63,473 bases of DNA. Origin: Fastidiosipila sp964627125 (GTDB taxonomy: Bacteria > Bacillota > Clostridia > Saccharofermentanales > Fastidiosipilaceae). The notes beneath the pieces were generated by a model. That model ran no database searches. It saw only the letters and a program-made list of their open reading frames with translations, and was not told the origin of the DNA. The stretch covers positions 1-63,473 of the forward strand of contig CAZVJQ010000006.1 of assembly GCA_964627125.1 (NCBI GenBank), written 5' to 3'. A program made the position numbers and the translations under genes. How positions within the stretch are numbered: the first letter of the stretch is position 1; each line of letters starts with the position of its first letter. Shown piece by piece: positions 8,558 to 18,399 of the stretch.

Positions 8558-11272
8558 CTATTCTAATATCAGAGCAAACTCCTTCAATTCTAAGCCGCCC
8601 TCTGAATAGTATATTTCTATGCTATGGCGTCCAGTTGTAAAATCAATTAGATATTCCCGAGCTGCATCTTCAGATCCTGTAATTCCAATTACATCAATTC
8701 CTTCTTGGTCCACACTAATTGTAATATTTTGCTGTGAGACTCCACTTAATTGTGATTCATATACTAACTTGAGTTTTACACTTCTATCTTCTTCTAATGT
8801 AAACGAAATAATATTTCTAAGTTTCTTTTTAACTTGAATTCTATTAGGATCTAGAATTACATCCTTATCTATTGAGCCTAGATAGAGTTTTTGTTCTGTA
8901 ATAGTTTTCTCTTCTGGCTCGTTTATAACTTCAACTTCAATATCTGTGGTATAAACTGCCTTAATAAACTGGACTAAATTTCGAGTATTACGCAATAATT
9001 CAGAACGACTAATTCTTCCTTGTTCCAAATCTGCCCTTGCTTCTTCTGTACCTGTTTTTTCTTGGCCTGGTGAGATAACCATATACAAGTCATTTTGAGC
9101 TCTTATCATTGCCCCAAGATTATCTCTTGTTGCAACTTCACCCTGCTCCCAGTTCATTGTGGCCCACCAGTCTGTCATAACTATACCTTCATATTTCCAC
9201 TCATCACGCAATACTTTAGTATGTAGATCTTTATTACTTGCACTCCAAATACCATTAATAGGATTATAGGAAGACATAATAGACATTAAATTACTATTTC
9301 TTATTGCTAACTCAAAACCTTTTAAATATATTTCTCTTAAGGCTCGTTCTGAGACGACACTGTCTACATGAAGGCGCTCATGTTCTTGGCTATTAGCAAC
9401 AAAATGTTTCACTGTCGCTGCAACTTCATACTTCCATAACCCTTCTATTTGAGCTGCTGCTATCTTTCCTGTCAATAATGGATCTTCTGAGAAATACTCA
9501 AAATTACGACCGTTAAGTGGGCTTCTATGAATATTCATTCCCGGTCCTAATAAGCTAGAAATATCATTCTTACGTAGTTCTAATCCTAAATATTCAAACA
9601 ATTCTCTGTTTAACTCAGTATTAAATGATGCGGCTAAAGAAGTCCCTATTGGCACCTGAAATGACATTGAACCATCATCCATGCGTATGCCAGAAGGCCC
9701 ATCAGCAACAGCTATTAAAGGTAAACCTGTTTCTTTTAATTTCTCACTAACACTACCAAATGCTCCTGCTACTCCTGATCTTACTCCTTCTGGAGACATA
9801 CCAATACCACGAGACAATTCAATTAGATCATCGTTAGAAAACTGTGATAAATATTCTTCTACAGTAATTTTGCCATCAAAATAATCTTGAAAATCGTAAT
9901 GTACAGAACTCTGTTCTTCAGAAACAAGACTCTCCACTTCTGAGTCTTCATATACATTGTTTACAGATGCTAGAACTTGCTCTTTCTTTAGGTTATAAAT
10001 ACCTTTATCTAGTTCTCCTGTTGAAATACGTTCAAATGATTGTACTGGCGCTAGTGCGGTTTCTAATTGCTCAACTACTTTTAAATCATGAAGCTCGAAT
10101 GAATCCACTACATCAGCAGATCTAACATCGAAGCCTAAATACACCTCATATTTCCCTGCTTCAAGCACATATGCAAATTGTTTTCCACTTTTGCCTGTAT
10201 CATCATAAGATGCAAAGTAATATTCAGGAATTTCTAATTCAAATGTTTCTGACTCTCCGACTTCAAGTACTTTAGTTTTAACAAAATCTACTAAAACGCG
10301 CTTTGCTTTGCCCAAAGCACCCTGAGGAGTTGCAACATACACTTGAGGAGCAATTTTACCAGCTACAGTTCCGGTATTTTCCACGGCAAATTCCAGTTTA
10401 ATAAGTCCATCTTCATAGTTCGCACTTGGATTATTTATTGCAAAATTTGTATAGCTAAGCCCATGAGCGAATGGGTATTGAACTTGCTCTGGTGCAAATG
10501 TTTCAAAGTATCTATAACCAACAAAGATATCTTCCTGATAAATATTTTCATCTGCATTACCGAAGTTCTTGGTAGATGGGTGATGCTCCAAATCATAAGC
10601 AACAGTATCTGGAAGCTTACCACTAGGATTTACTGCACCTGTTAAAACATCTGCCAGAGCATTCCCCGTTTCACATCCTCCTTGCCACATGTAAAGTAGA
10701 GCATCGGCCTGTAAGTTCACTTGCCAGGATGTATCTATAATATTTCCTGTATTCAAGACTACAATTAATTTTTCAAAGTTAGCACGCGCCAACTGAAGAA
10801 GATTTAACTCTGTTTCAGTGAGGTAATATGAACCTGGCAGAGCCATATTATCTCTATCTTCTCCAGCAGTTCTCCCTATTACAACAAGTGCAGTGTCTTG
10901 TCCATTGCTATAGCCTTTTACTTGTTCAGAATCAAGCACCATCTCTTTTTGTGCCCATGGTTCTTGACCCCACCCTGAACCTTCATCGAAAGGATTATAT
11001 TCTAACCAAAGTTTATAGTCCTCTTGACTCTGCTGTTCAAGTTTATAAACTCTCTTTAATCCATCATTGATGCTTACCACATACGGAACATTAACTAATC
11101 CTCCTGAACCTGTACCGGAGACATAAGTATCGTATTGAACACGACCCAATAGTGTTAAACTACTCCCTTCAGCAAGTGGCAAAATATTGTTTTTATTCTC
11201 AAGTAAGACCATTCCCTCGCTAGCTGCTTGTCTGGATATGCGTGCATACTCTCTATAATCTAATATTGGCAT
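8558..11272 (-). CDS. GH3 beta-glucosidase/beta-xylosidase with permuted domain order
   Basis: Glycoside hydrolase family 3 enzyme of 904 residues with the domains in swapped order. The C-terminal-type alpha/beta sandwich comes first (about 12-265, beginning ASEGMVLLENKNNILPL), then a fibronectin III-like domain (about 285-395), then the catalytic barrel (about 465-760). The nucleophile Asp is in GIVMTDWW and the barrel carries VADGPSGIRMD and KHFVANSQEHER. This permutation is known in some ruminococcal and clostridial beta-glucosidases. No signal peptide is seen, so it acts in the cytoplasm on imported oligosaccharides. It is last in the xyloside operon, 26 bp after the GH43 gene. Substrate could be beta-glucosides or beta-xylosides; context favours xyloglucan or xylan fragments. 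Confidence 0.92.
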   Translation of the reverse strand: MPILDYREYARISRQAASEGMVLLENKNNILPLAEGSSLTLLGRVQYDTYVSGTGSGGLVNVPYVVSINDGLKRVYKLEQQSQEDYKLWLEYNPFDEGSGWGQEPWAQKEMVLDSEQVKGYSNGQDTALVVIGRTAGEDRDNMALPGSYYLTETELNLLQLARANFEKLIVVLNTGNIIDTSWQVNLQADALLYMWQGGCETGNALADVLTGAVNPSGKLPDTVAYDLEHHPSTKNFGNADENIYQEDIFVGYRYFETFAPEQVQYPFAHGLSYTNFAINNPSANYEDGLIKLEFAVENTGTVAGKIAPQVYVATPQGALGKAKRVLVDFVKTKVLEVGESETFELEIPEYYFASYDDTGKSGKQFAYVLEAGKYEVYLGFDVRSADVVDSFELHDLKVVEQLETALAPVQSFERISTGELDKGIYNLKKEQVLASVNNVYEDSEVESLVSEEQSSVHYDFQDYFDGKITVEEYLSQFSNDDLIELSRGIGMSPEGVRSGVAGAFGSVSEKLKETGLPLIAVADGPSGIRMDDGSMSFQVPIGTSLAASFNTELNRELFEYLGLELRKNDISSLLGPGMNIHRSPLNGRNFEYFSEDPLLTGKIAAAQIEGLWKYEVAATVKHFVANSQEHERLHVDSVVSERALREIYLKGFELAIRNSNLMSIMSSYNPINGIWSASNKDLHTKVLRDEWKYEGIVMTDWWATMNWEQGEVATRDNLGAMIRAQNDLYMVISPGQEKTGTEEARADLEQGRISRSELLRNTRNLVQFIKAVYTTDIEVEVINEPEEKTITEQKLYLGSIDKDVILDPNRIQVKKKLRNIISFTLEEDRSVKLKLVYESQLSGVSQQNITISVDQEGIDVIGITGSEDAAREYLIDFTTGRHSIEIYYSEGGLELKEFALILE

Positions 11273-11298
11273 ATAAATTCTCTCTTTTTTTCTATTTA

Positions 11299-12834
11299 TT
11301 ATTTATTACTATCTTCTAAGATAAATCCTTGGAATTTAGCAGTGGTATTTTCTGAAAACATACCAAAGAAGGTTCCTGTAAAGCTCATAACCCTAGTAAT
11401 TTCTGTAGACATAGCAGCTGCGGCTCCTCTGCCTAAAAATTCATAGTCATTACCTGCATATTTGTAGTAGAAACTATAGTATTCCTTATCTGCAACTACC
11501 TTCAAATCAAGATCTACATCTTCCGGAATAGTAACTACCTCGTTAATAGCACAAGTGTCGTAAATCTGCTTCCTTAAGGCTATTTGTTTCTCACCATTAT
11601 TAGCTCGTTGAACAATAATGTCATAATGATGTTCGTGGTTATAAATTACTGTTAAACCAGCTGCCATATCGGTTTCTGTTCCATCAACTTGTATAGTAAC
11701 AGTCACTGTTTGCTCAAATTCAGTCTGTCTCACTCCGGCAAAAGTCGGTCTACCAGAGCTAGTTGATAAACTCTCCGCTGTACCCTTAAGAACTAGTGTT
11801 TTATTAGCTTGATCCATTAGATAGTTCTCTCGATGCGGGTTACGTATATAAGTAAACTCTAACGCTAATTTTTCTTTTTCAAAATTTTCTACTATTGTTC
11901 TATCAACAGACTGAACTTCTTCACCTGGGAATTGTTTAGCTTCCATATCAACTGACATTTGCCCATTTCCTACCTTTGGCCAATCATCTTCAGTCCATTC
12001 CATTGGCGCTAAGAAGGTTTCACGGCCTAAGTTGTGTAGCATTATATTGTTTTCTGGGGTACTCAATGTCCTTACACCTAAGCTGACAATCCACCAATTG
12101 CCATCAAGATCATCAACTATATCAGCATGCCCAACACAGGCTACATCATCAATTCCTGCATTTCTATTAGTTAAAAATGGATTTTTATCATAACTATCGT
12201 ATGGACCATAAATATCTTTACTTCTTTGAATCGTCTCCATATGGTTGTACTCTGTACCACCTTCAGCCAGCATCAAATAATAATATCCATTTAGCTTATA
12301 AACATGCGGTGCTTCAGCATTCCTACCTTCGACTCCATGAGAAACTAGCACGCTATCGCTTAGCATTTCACCAGTCATTGGGTTTATCTCACATGTATGA
12401 ATACCAAAATTACCTTTATCATCTGCAGTAGAAGTGAAATAACATTTTCCATCAGCAAAAAGCAAACTTGGATCAATACCACCTTGTTTAATAAGAACTG
12501 GCTCAGACCACTCTCCCGCTGGGTCTTCTGTATGTACTATAAAGTTGCCACCCGCACCAACACTAGTGCTTGTAACATAAAATCTACCCTCATGATATCG
12601 AATTGTTGGTGCATAAATCCCTGCAGATGCACGTACACCTTCCAGATTTAACTGACTATCTCGTGTCAAGCAATGTCCTATTAACTCCCAATTAATCAAA
12701 TTAGTACTCTTATATATAGGAATTCCAGGGAAATATTCGAATGTTGAAGTAACTAAGTAATAAGTATCATCCACCCTACAAATACTTGGATCTGGGTTGA
12801 ACCCTGTAATAATTGGATTATTATATTTTGTCAT
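11299..12834 (-). CDS. GH43 beta-xylosidase / alpha-L-arabinofuranosidase
   Basis: Cytoplasmic family 43 enzyme of 511 residues resembling XynB-type beta-xylosidases (subfamily 11/12). The five-bladed propeller occupies about 1-310 and a C-terminal beta-sandwich about 325-510. Likely catalytic residues are visible: base Asp15 in NPDPSIC, pKa-modulating Asp121 in GGIDPSL and acid Glu174 in RNAEAPH. No signal peptide. It lies 18 bp after the GH2 gene and 26 bp before the GH3 gene in the xyloside operon. It should release xylose, which xylA and xylB in the same operon would then metabolise; arabinofuranosidase activity cannot be excluded. Confidence 0.9.
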   Translation of the reverse strand: MTKYNNPIITGFNPDPSICRVDDTYYLVTSTFEYFPGIPIYKSTNLINWELIGHCLTRDSQLNLEGVRASAGIYAPTIRYHEGRFYVTSTSVGAGGNFIVHTEDPAGEWSEPVLIKQGGIDPSLLFADGKCYFTSTADDKGNFGIHTCEINPMTGEMLSDSVLVSHGVEGRNAEAPHVYKLNGYYYLMLAEGGTEYNHMETIQRSKDIYGPYDSYDKNPFLTNRNAGIDDVACVGHADIVDDLDGNWWIVSLGVRTLSTPENNIMLHNLGRETFLAPMEWTEDDWPKVGNGQMSVDMEAKQFPGEEVQSVDRTIVENFEKEKLALEFTYIRNPHRENYLMDQANKTLVLKGTAESLSTSSGRPTFAGVRQTEFEQTVTVTIQVDGTETDMAAGLTVIYNHEHHYDIIVQRANNGEKQIALRKQIYDTCAINEVVTIPEDVDLDLKVVADKEYYSFYYKYAGNDYEFLGRGAAAAMSTEITRVMSFTGTFFGMFSENTTAKFQGFILEDSNK

Positions 12835-12852
12835 AATTTCCTTCTATCTAAT

Positions 12853-15800
12853 TTATGCTTTATCAAATTCTATCCACTTGAAATCAAAGTTACTTCCAGG
12901 TAAAAATACAAGCGACAACTTATATTTGCCTTTTAGATTTGGCAATGCAAATGACTTCACTTCGTAATCATCTGAATGGATAAATTCTAGAGTTTGGTCG
13001 CTAGTACCCTCAGAATCAGCAAATTTTAAAATCATCGTATTAACATCTGTATTTGAACGTCCACAGATAGTTACTTGTTCTATTCCATCTGAGAAATCCA
13101 TATCTTCAAACTCAAGAGAAACATTGTTTCCTATTTTTTCTATGCGATTTTCATACTCTTTATAGGAATCACCATAGAGGTTATCTATATCACTTGCATT
13201 TAACTGACTGTAAGCCTTCTCAAGTCTTTCGAAGACAAATCCCTTGATATGTACCTCCGCACTCAGAACAAAAGTTATATCTTGAATGCCTTTTAATTTT
13301 CTTGATAACTGGAAGTTATTTTCTTGATATAAAGCCCATACTGAATCTGCTTGATAATAGACAGTATCGATAAGTTCACTACCATTCTCTCCAGGAACTC
13401 CTGTCCAAACATCTATAGGTAAATCTGTTGACTCATTATAGAAAATTGGGATAGTAAAAATGTCAGATCCAAAACTACCAAACTCTAAATTCTTATAAGT
13501 GATTTGACTTAACTCGTTACTTGATGTGAATACACCTTGTTCATTACCATTAGCCATAGGTCGATTACTGCTTGAATATAGACCACCTGCCACAAAACTA
13601 TACGGGTCTAAATTTACATCACCTAAGCCTTGAACCTTATATTCCAATTCTGATATAACTTTGGCAACATCTGAACCATTTTTGACAGTACAACGCAGTC
13701 TGAATTCACCATCACCTTTGGCTGTAACAGTTACCTGATTACCCTCAACAGTTAACTCTGCAATGTTAGTTTCAATTCTCTTATTATTTATTACCTTCCA
13801 TTCCAAATCACTGTAAGTCGCGCTTTCTGGATATATTTTCGCCTCTACGACACTGGTGTTATTTTCTTGACTAAGTTCTCTTTTACCATCACTAATTAGC
13901 TCAATCTTTCTAATTGGTACCTCATCACTAATAGTAGCTATTTTATTGTTGGTCAAAGTCAAGCTAGAGCCTGCCTTAATCTTTGCAGTCTCCGCTTTTA
14001 GATTTAAGCTTGCACTACTTAAACCAATAGAACTAGCATGTATCTTAATATCACCCACCTCATGAGTAGAGGCAATAATAGCCAATAACTTACCGCTGAA
14101 AAGGCGTCTGTTATTAGTTTTGTATTGTTCAAAATCAGTACTATCTCCATTATCAAGACCTATTAATCTGCCTGGTCCTTCAACATCTATATTGATTCGA
14201 TTATTAGCATTCGCTACATAATTACCTTCATCATCAACAGTGCTAATAGTTACAAAAATTAGATCTTGTCCATCTGCTTTCAATGTAGTTTTGTCAGCTT
14301 CTAATACAATAGTAGTTGCGTCCTTAAATGAACTTTGCTCATCTCGAGCGATCTCTTCACCATTTTCATCATAGCCAATAGCTGTCAATGTCCCTGAGAT
14401 ATATGGGATTTGCCAATCACCACTAAATTTATCTCCATGCTGAGCATCAATTTTCACTTTACCTAATGATTCACCATTCAAGAACAATTCAACTTCTGGG
14501 GCATTTGTGAATACTCTCACATCAATTAATTGACCATCGTTGAAATCCCAGTAAGGTAGAATATGGACGACTGGTTTTTCCCTATAATTACGCCAAGCAC
14601 TTTGGAACATGTAGAAACCGTCTTTTTCAAAACCTGCTGTGTCTACTTGTCCAAAATAAGAATTCTTTGTGTCATAAGGAGTAGGCTCACCAATATAGTC
14701 AGTACCTGTCCAGATAAATTGTCCAAGACTAAATCTTCTATCTCTATCATCTATTATTGCCGCTTCTATATTCTTAGCTCCCCAACTGGTAGTACTATTA
14801 CCCAGAGCTGAACCTTGTTTATCTTCATCTGAAAGTATGCTATTGGATAGTGGGAAGTGGTAAATACCTCTACTCTGAAGTGTTGAAAGAGTTTCAGCAC
14901 CATAAATTACCCAGTGTGGATATTTTTCATGATGAGCATCGTAAAGTATTTCATCATAGTTGTAGCCTACTGCTTCCATAGACTCTGCAGCTTTTTGAGT
15001 ATTTTCACCACCCATAAAGTTTGATCCAAAAGTAACAATGGCATTTTTCTTAGGATCATGTTCTTCTACATGTTTCCCTAAATCTATTGCTACTTCATGC
15101 CCTCTCTCACCAGCATGTGTATCATAGATTTCATTACCAACGCTCCACATAATTAAGCTTGGATGATTTCTATCACGTCTGACCCAACTAGCTATGTCTT
15201 TCGCATGCCACTCAGGGAAGAATCTAGCATAATCATAGGTTGTCTTAGGACGTTCCCACATATCGAAAGCTTCAGTAACAACTAATATTCCCATTTCATC
15301 AGCAAGTTCCATTAACTCAACACTAGGCATATTGTGCGATGTACGCACTGCATTAGCACCCATATCTTGCATCTTGAGAAGTTTGCGACGAAGAGCAGTT
15401 TTATTAATTGCTGCTCCTAAAGCACCTAAATCATGATGTAAACAAACACCATTTAATTTAAGATATTTATCGTTTAAGAAAAATCCATCATCGGTATCAA
15501 AACGTATTTCTCGGAAACCAAATTGTTGATTTACCTTATCTACAACAGCACCATCAACTATCAGCTCTGATTTAAGAGAGTATAAATTTGGAGTTTCTAT
15601 ACTCCACAGTTTAGGGTTATTTACTATAAGTTCTTGTGAAACAAAATCTGATGCACTCTCACTAGTAGTACTTGTAATTACATTACCTCCATAATCTAAG
15701 ATACTCTGTCTAACTAGAAAATCTGTAGCAATATAATTTATCTCAGAATCAATCTCCACTTTCCAAGAGGTATCATTCTTGCTAGTACTTATATATATGC

Positions 15801-16248
15801 CATCACTTGTAAAATAGTTTTCTGTGGTTGTTCGTAAATATACATTTCTATAAATACCTGCACCTGAATACCATCTGCTATTAGGGGCTTGATGATTTAC
15901 TTGAACTAAGATTGTGTTCTCGCCAATGTGCAAAAATTGTGTGATATCAAATTCAAATGTAGAGTATCCATATTTCCATGTTCCTACAATGTGATTGTTT
16001 ACATAGACTGTAGAATCCATATAAACTCCTTCAAAACGCAAGCTGATATGTTTGTTTTTTATCTCATCAATATTAAATGTTTTTTTATACCAGCCAGTAC
16101 TTGTCTCATATAAATCGTTAGTGTCATGAATTAACCAGTCATGTGGAATTTCAACATCTACCCAATTAATATAAGATTTTATTTCTTCTATTCCTGTACC
16201 TAGTTTGTGCTTAGTAAATTGCCAATTATCATTAAATAGTACGTGCAT
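12853..16248 (-). CDS. GH2 glycosidase (beta-galactosidase-like) with Ig-like and CBM-like tail
   Basis: Family 2 glycoside hydrolase of 1131 residues. It has the N-terminal sugar-binding sandwich (1-145, FNDNWQF and IPHDWLI), an immunoglobulin-like domain (about 150-250) and a barrel (about 255-560) with acid/base Glu373 in SVGNE and nucleophile Glu452 in YGAE. Beyond lie a DUF4982-like segment, bacterial Ig-like domains (about 645-880) and a C-terminal jelly-roll resembling CBM6 (about 1000-1131, ending KWIEF). It lacks a signal peptide, so despite these binding modules it should be cytoplasmic. In a xyloglucan setting a beta-galactosidase would remove the galactose capping xylose side chains, which fits the GH31 alpha-xylosidase in the same operon. 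Confidence 0.88.
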   Translation of the reverse strand: MHVLFNDNWQFTKHKLGTGIEEIKSYINWVDVEIPHDWLIHDTNDLYETSTGWYKKTFNIDEIKNKHISLRFEGVYMDSTVYVNNHIVGTWKYGYSTFEFDITQFLHIGENTILVQVNHQAPNSRWYSGAGIYRNVYLRTTTENYFTSDGIYISTSKNDTSWKVEIDSEINYIATDFLVRQSILDYGGNVITSTTSESASDFVSQELIVNNPKLWSIETPNLYSLKSELIVDGAVVDKVNQQFGFREIRFDTDDGFFLNDKYLKLNGVCLHHDLGALGAAINKTALRRKLLKMQDMGANAVRTSHNMPSVELMELADEMGILVVTEAFDMWERPKTTYDYARFFPEWHAKDIASWVRRDRNHPSLIMWSVGNEIYDTHAGERGHEVAIDLGKHVEEHDPKKNAIVTFGSNFMGGENTQKAAESMEAVGYNYDEILYDAHHEKYPHWVIYGAETLSTLQSRGIYHFPLSNSILSDEDKQGSALGNSTTSWGAKNIEAAIIDDRDRRFSLGQFIWTGTDYIGEPTPYDTKNSYFGQVDTAGFEKDGFYMFQSAWRNYREKPVVHILPYWDFNDGQLIDVRVFTNAPEVELFLNGESLGKVKIDAQHGDKFSGDWQIPYISGTLTAIGYDENGEEIARDEQSSFKDATTIVLEADKTTLKADGQDLIFVTISTVDDEGNYVANANNRINIDVEGPGRLIGLDNGDSTDFEQYKTNNRRLFSGKLLAIIASTHEVGDIKIHASSIGLSSASLNLKAETAKIKAGSSLTLTNNKIATISDEVPIRKIELISDGKRELSQENNTSVVEAKIYPESATYSDLEWKVINNKRIETNIAELTVEGNQVTVTAKGDGEFRLRCTVKNGSDVAKVISELEYKVQGLGDVNLDPYSFVAGGLYSSSNRPMANGNEQGVFTSSNELSQITYKNLEFGSFGSDIFTIPIFYNESTDLPIDVWTGVPGENGSELIDTVYYQADSVWALYQENNFQLSRKLKGIQDITFVLSAEVHIKGFVFERLEKAYSQLNASDIDNLYGDSYKEYENRIEKIGNNVSLEFEDMDFSDGIEQVTICGRSNTDVNTMILKFADSEGTSDQTLEFIHSDDYEVKSFALPNLKGKYKLSLVFLPGSNFDFKWIEFDKA

Positions 16249-16313
16249 AAAAGATAGTTCTCCTAAAAATTGTCCGTTTTATTAATTATAGAAAATTTTG
16301 CTTTCATTTGATT

Positions 16314-16347
16314 AAGAGGACTCTAATCTCTCAAATAGCGTCCTCTT
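16314..16347 (-). terminator. Intercistronic hairpin between binding-protein and GH2 genes
   Basis: Perfect 8-bp arms AAGAGGAC (16314-16321) and GTCCTCTT (16340-16347), with outer pairing, lie in the 137-nt gap between genes. There is no T-run, so it more likely protects or separates the binding-protein mRNA than fully terminates transcription. Confidence 0.5.
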
Positions 16348-16385
16348 GATCGTCTACCTATTGCTGTTTAGGATGAGCATAAGTA

Positions 16386-18236
16386 TTAATTAGCAGCACT
16401 ATCTGCTATAGCTTGATTCTCAAGCTCTGCACGCTCTATTGCTAGTTCAGCTTGGTATGCAGTTACTTCTTCATATCCGTATGATATTGCATTTTCACGC
16501 ATAGTCTCTACTATTGCATCAAATTCTTCATCGCTGTTTGCATAAATTGCTTGCCATGAACCATTCTTAACTGCTTCAGCTACTTGGTTCCAAGTTGTTG
16601 TTAACTCATTACTCATAGTACCTGCTGAATAAGTTGTTCCAATAACAATTGACAAGTGATCTCCTTCTTCAAGATATTCATTGACATCTAATGCGCCAGT
16701 GTGATCTCGCCAGTCTTGTTCTATATCTGAAACTTCTCTTGTCATATATGATTCCCATAGTGAATAAGAATATGTTTCACCATTAGCTGAATCTGGGTTA
16801 ACTGCTGCTAATGACCATGTTAAGTTGTTAATCTTGGATTGACCATCTTCCCATGTACCAGCATAACCATCAATCATGTCAATAGTTCTATTTTCCATTG
16901 CTTGTAAACCAAACTCTGTCATGTATGTATTACCATCTTCATCATAGTCCCAAACAGTACCTTTTGGTCCCCAGTTCATAACTAATGTACCTTCTGGTGT
17001 ACTTAGCCAGTTAATAATTGCCATAACTAATTCAGGATAATCAGTGTTGTTACCTATTGTCCATACTCTATTGTTACCATAGATGTTTAAACCGTAAGCT
17101 AAGTTACTTTGGTCTGCTGCAGCTAATGGGAGCATGGCTTTACCCTCACTTAAGTGATCTGAAGTGTTATATAAAATACTTCCCATGTAGTCAAAGATGT
17201 TGAAGAATGCTGCACCTGTTTGATAGTCTTCAGACATATCTGTAAATGTTTGAGTCATAGAATCTGGATTTAATAGACCTAACTGATGTAAATCATTGTA
17301 GAACTTTAATGCTCTAAGGTACATACCACCTTCTTCTAAAGCACCTTCAAACTCTTGTGTATCTACGTTATATAAACCTATACCAAACTCATCGTATCCG
17401 TATAAAGCACCCATTGCCTTAACGAACATAACCATGTCACCATCCCAGTCTGAGAATAATGAAACACCGTAGGTTTTTGCACCAGTATCTGATGTTGGCT
17501 CTAATTCAACCATATCTTGTAATAGAGGAATAAAATCTTCTAATGTATTTACTTCTGGATAACCTAATTCTGCATATAGATCCCATCTAATATCAGGTCT
17601 GTAGAAGAATGGTTCATAATCATCTGCACTAGTACCGACGTTATGACCGAAACCATAAATAGTATCGCCAGCATCTGTAGAAATAGCCTTATTTTTCTCT
17701 AATGCATCAGGCATATGCTCTAGAATATATGGACCATAATCTGCTAGGATATTATCTTCTTCCCAGTCTAACAATAGACCTGCATCTACTGCTTGTATAT
17801 AGTCTGCTGTATCACCACCGAAAACTACTAAGTCTCCTAAGTCTCCTGATACCATTCTAGTTGCGAAGGTACCATCACCCTCATTTATAATATTCATTTT
17901 TACATTGAATTTGTCTAACATTATTTCTGCAAACCAACCAATATGTTCACCTGAATAGTTGGCTAACTGTGAATAAACATCTAAGGTTACAGTCTCTTCA
18001 GGAATTACATCTTCCGGAATTACATAAACACCATATTCGCCATCGTCTGGTTCTTCAGTAGTATCATCTTCTGTATTATCTGAATCATCATCTGTCTCTT
18101 CTGTATCGTCAACATCAGTAGTTGCTTCTACTTCCTGGTCATCTGTACTATCTGGCTGCTCTGGAGTAACATTACAACCAACTAGAAGTAATGTTGCTAC
18201 TAAAAAGCCTGAAACTAACTTTGTTATTTTTCTCAT
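16386..18236 (-). CDS. Sugar ABC transporter solute-binding lipoprotein (LplA-like)
   Basis: Extracellular solute-binding protein of 616 residues. The signal peptide ends in lipobox LLVGC (Cys21) and is followed by a 45-residue Asp/Glu/Thr-rich linker before the bilobed binding domain (about 75-590). Family and context match the large LplA/YtcQ-type proteins that work with LplB/LplC permeases. Together with the permeases just upstream it forms a CUT1 importer, presumably for xylo- or xyloglucan oligosaccharides. An AAAGGAGA site precedes the ATG. No ATPase gene accompanies it, so a shared MsmX-like ATPase is expected elsewhere. Confidence 0.9.
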   Translation of the reverse strand: MRKITKLVSGFLVATLLLVGCNVTPEQPDSTDDQEVEATTDVDDTEETDDDSDNTEDDTTEEPDDGEYGVYVIPEDVIPEETVTLDVYSQLANYSGEHIGWFAEIMLDKFNVKMNIINEGDGTFATRMVSGDLGDLVVFGGDTADYIQAVDAGLLLDWEEDNILADYGPYILEHMPDALEKNKAISTDAGDTIYGFGHNVGTSADDYEPFFYRPDIRWDLYAELGYPEVNTLEDFIPLLQDMVELEPTSDTGAKTYGVSLFSDWDGDMVMFVKAMGALYGYDEFGIGLYNVDTQEFEGALEEGGMYLRALKFYNDLHQLGLLNPDSMTQTFTDMSEDYQTGAAFFNIFDYMGSILYNTSDHLSEGKAMLPLAAADQSNLAYGLNIYGNNRVWTIGNNTDYPELVMAIINWLSTPEGTLVMNWGPKGTVWDYDEDGNTYMTEFGLQAMENRTIDMIDGYAGTWEDGQSKINNLTWSLAAVNPDSANGETYSYSLWESYMTREVSDIEQDWRDHTGALDVNEYLEEGDHLSIVIGTTYSAGTMSNELTTTWNQVAEAVKNGSWQAIYANSDEEFDAIVETMRENAISYGYEEVTAYQAELAIERAELENQAIADSAAN

Positions 18237-18320
18237 AATTGAATCTCCTTTTAATTATGATTTTTAATATCCGCCTAAAAATTTTTAACATGTTCGTTCG
18301 AGAATTACTAAAGTTTTAAT

Positions 18321-18332
18321 TTACTTACTCAT
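18321..18332 (-). other. Three-codon mini-ORF with strong ribosome binding site
   Basis: In the 163-nt leader of the binding-protein gene, AGGAGG (18342-18347) sits 9 nt before ATG AGT AAG TAA. It may be a vestigial start site or a leader that affects mRNA stability. Only the sequence pattern supports it. Confidence 0.35.
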
Positions 18333-18367
18333 AGTGCATAACCTCCTAAATATTTTTCCTCTAATGT

Positions 18368-18390
18368 ACGTATTAAATAGTTTTATACGT
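18368..18390 (-). other. Intercistronic hairpin after permease gene
   Basis: Arms ACGTATTAAA and TTTTATACGT (one mismatch) around TAG lie 10 nt beyond the LplC-like permease stop and upstream of the binding-protein leader. A role in processing or uncoupling expression of the binding protein is an inference. Confidence 0.45.
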
Positions 18391-18399
18391 TTATTAAAC

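Noticed and set aside
12853..16248. Possible extracellular GH2 enzyme because of Ig-like and CBM-like modules
   Set aside because: The N-terminus begins directly with the GH2 sugar-binding domain and has no signal peptide.
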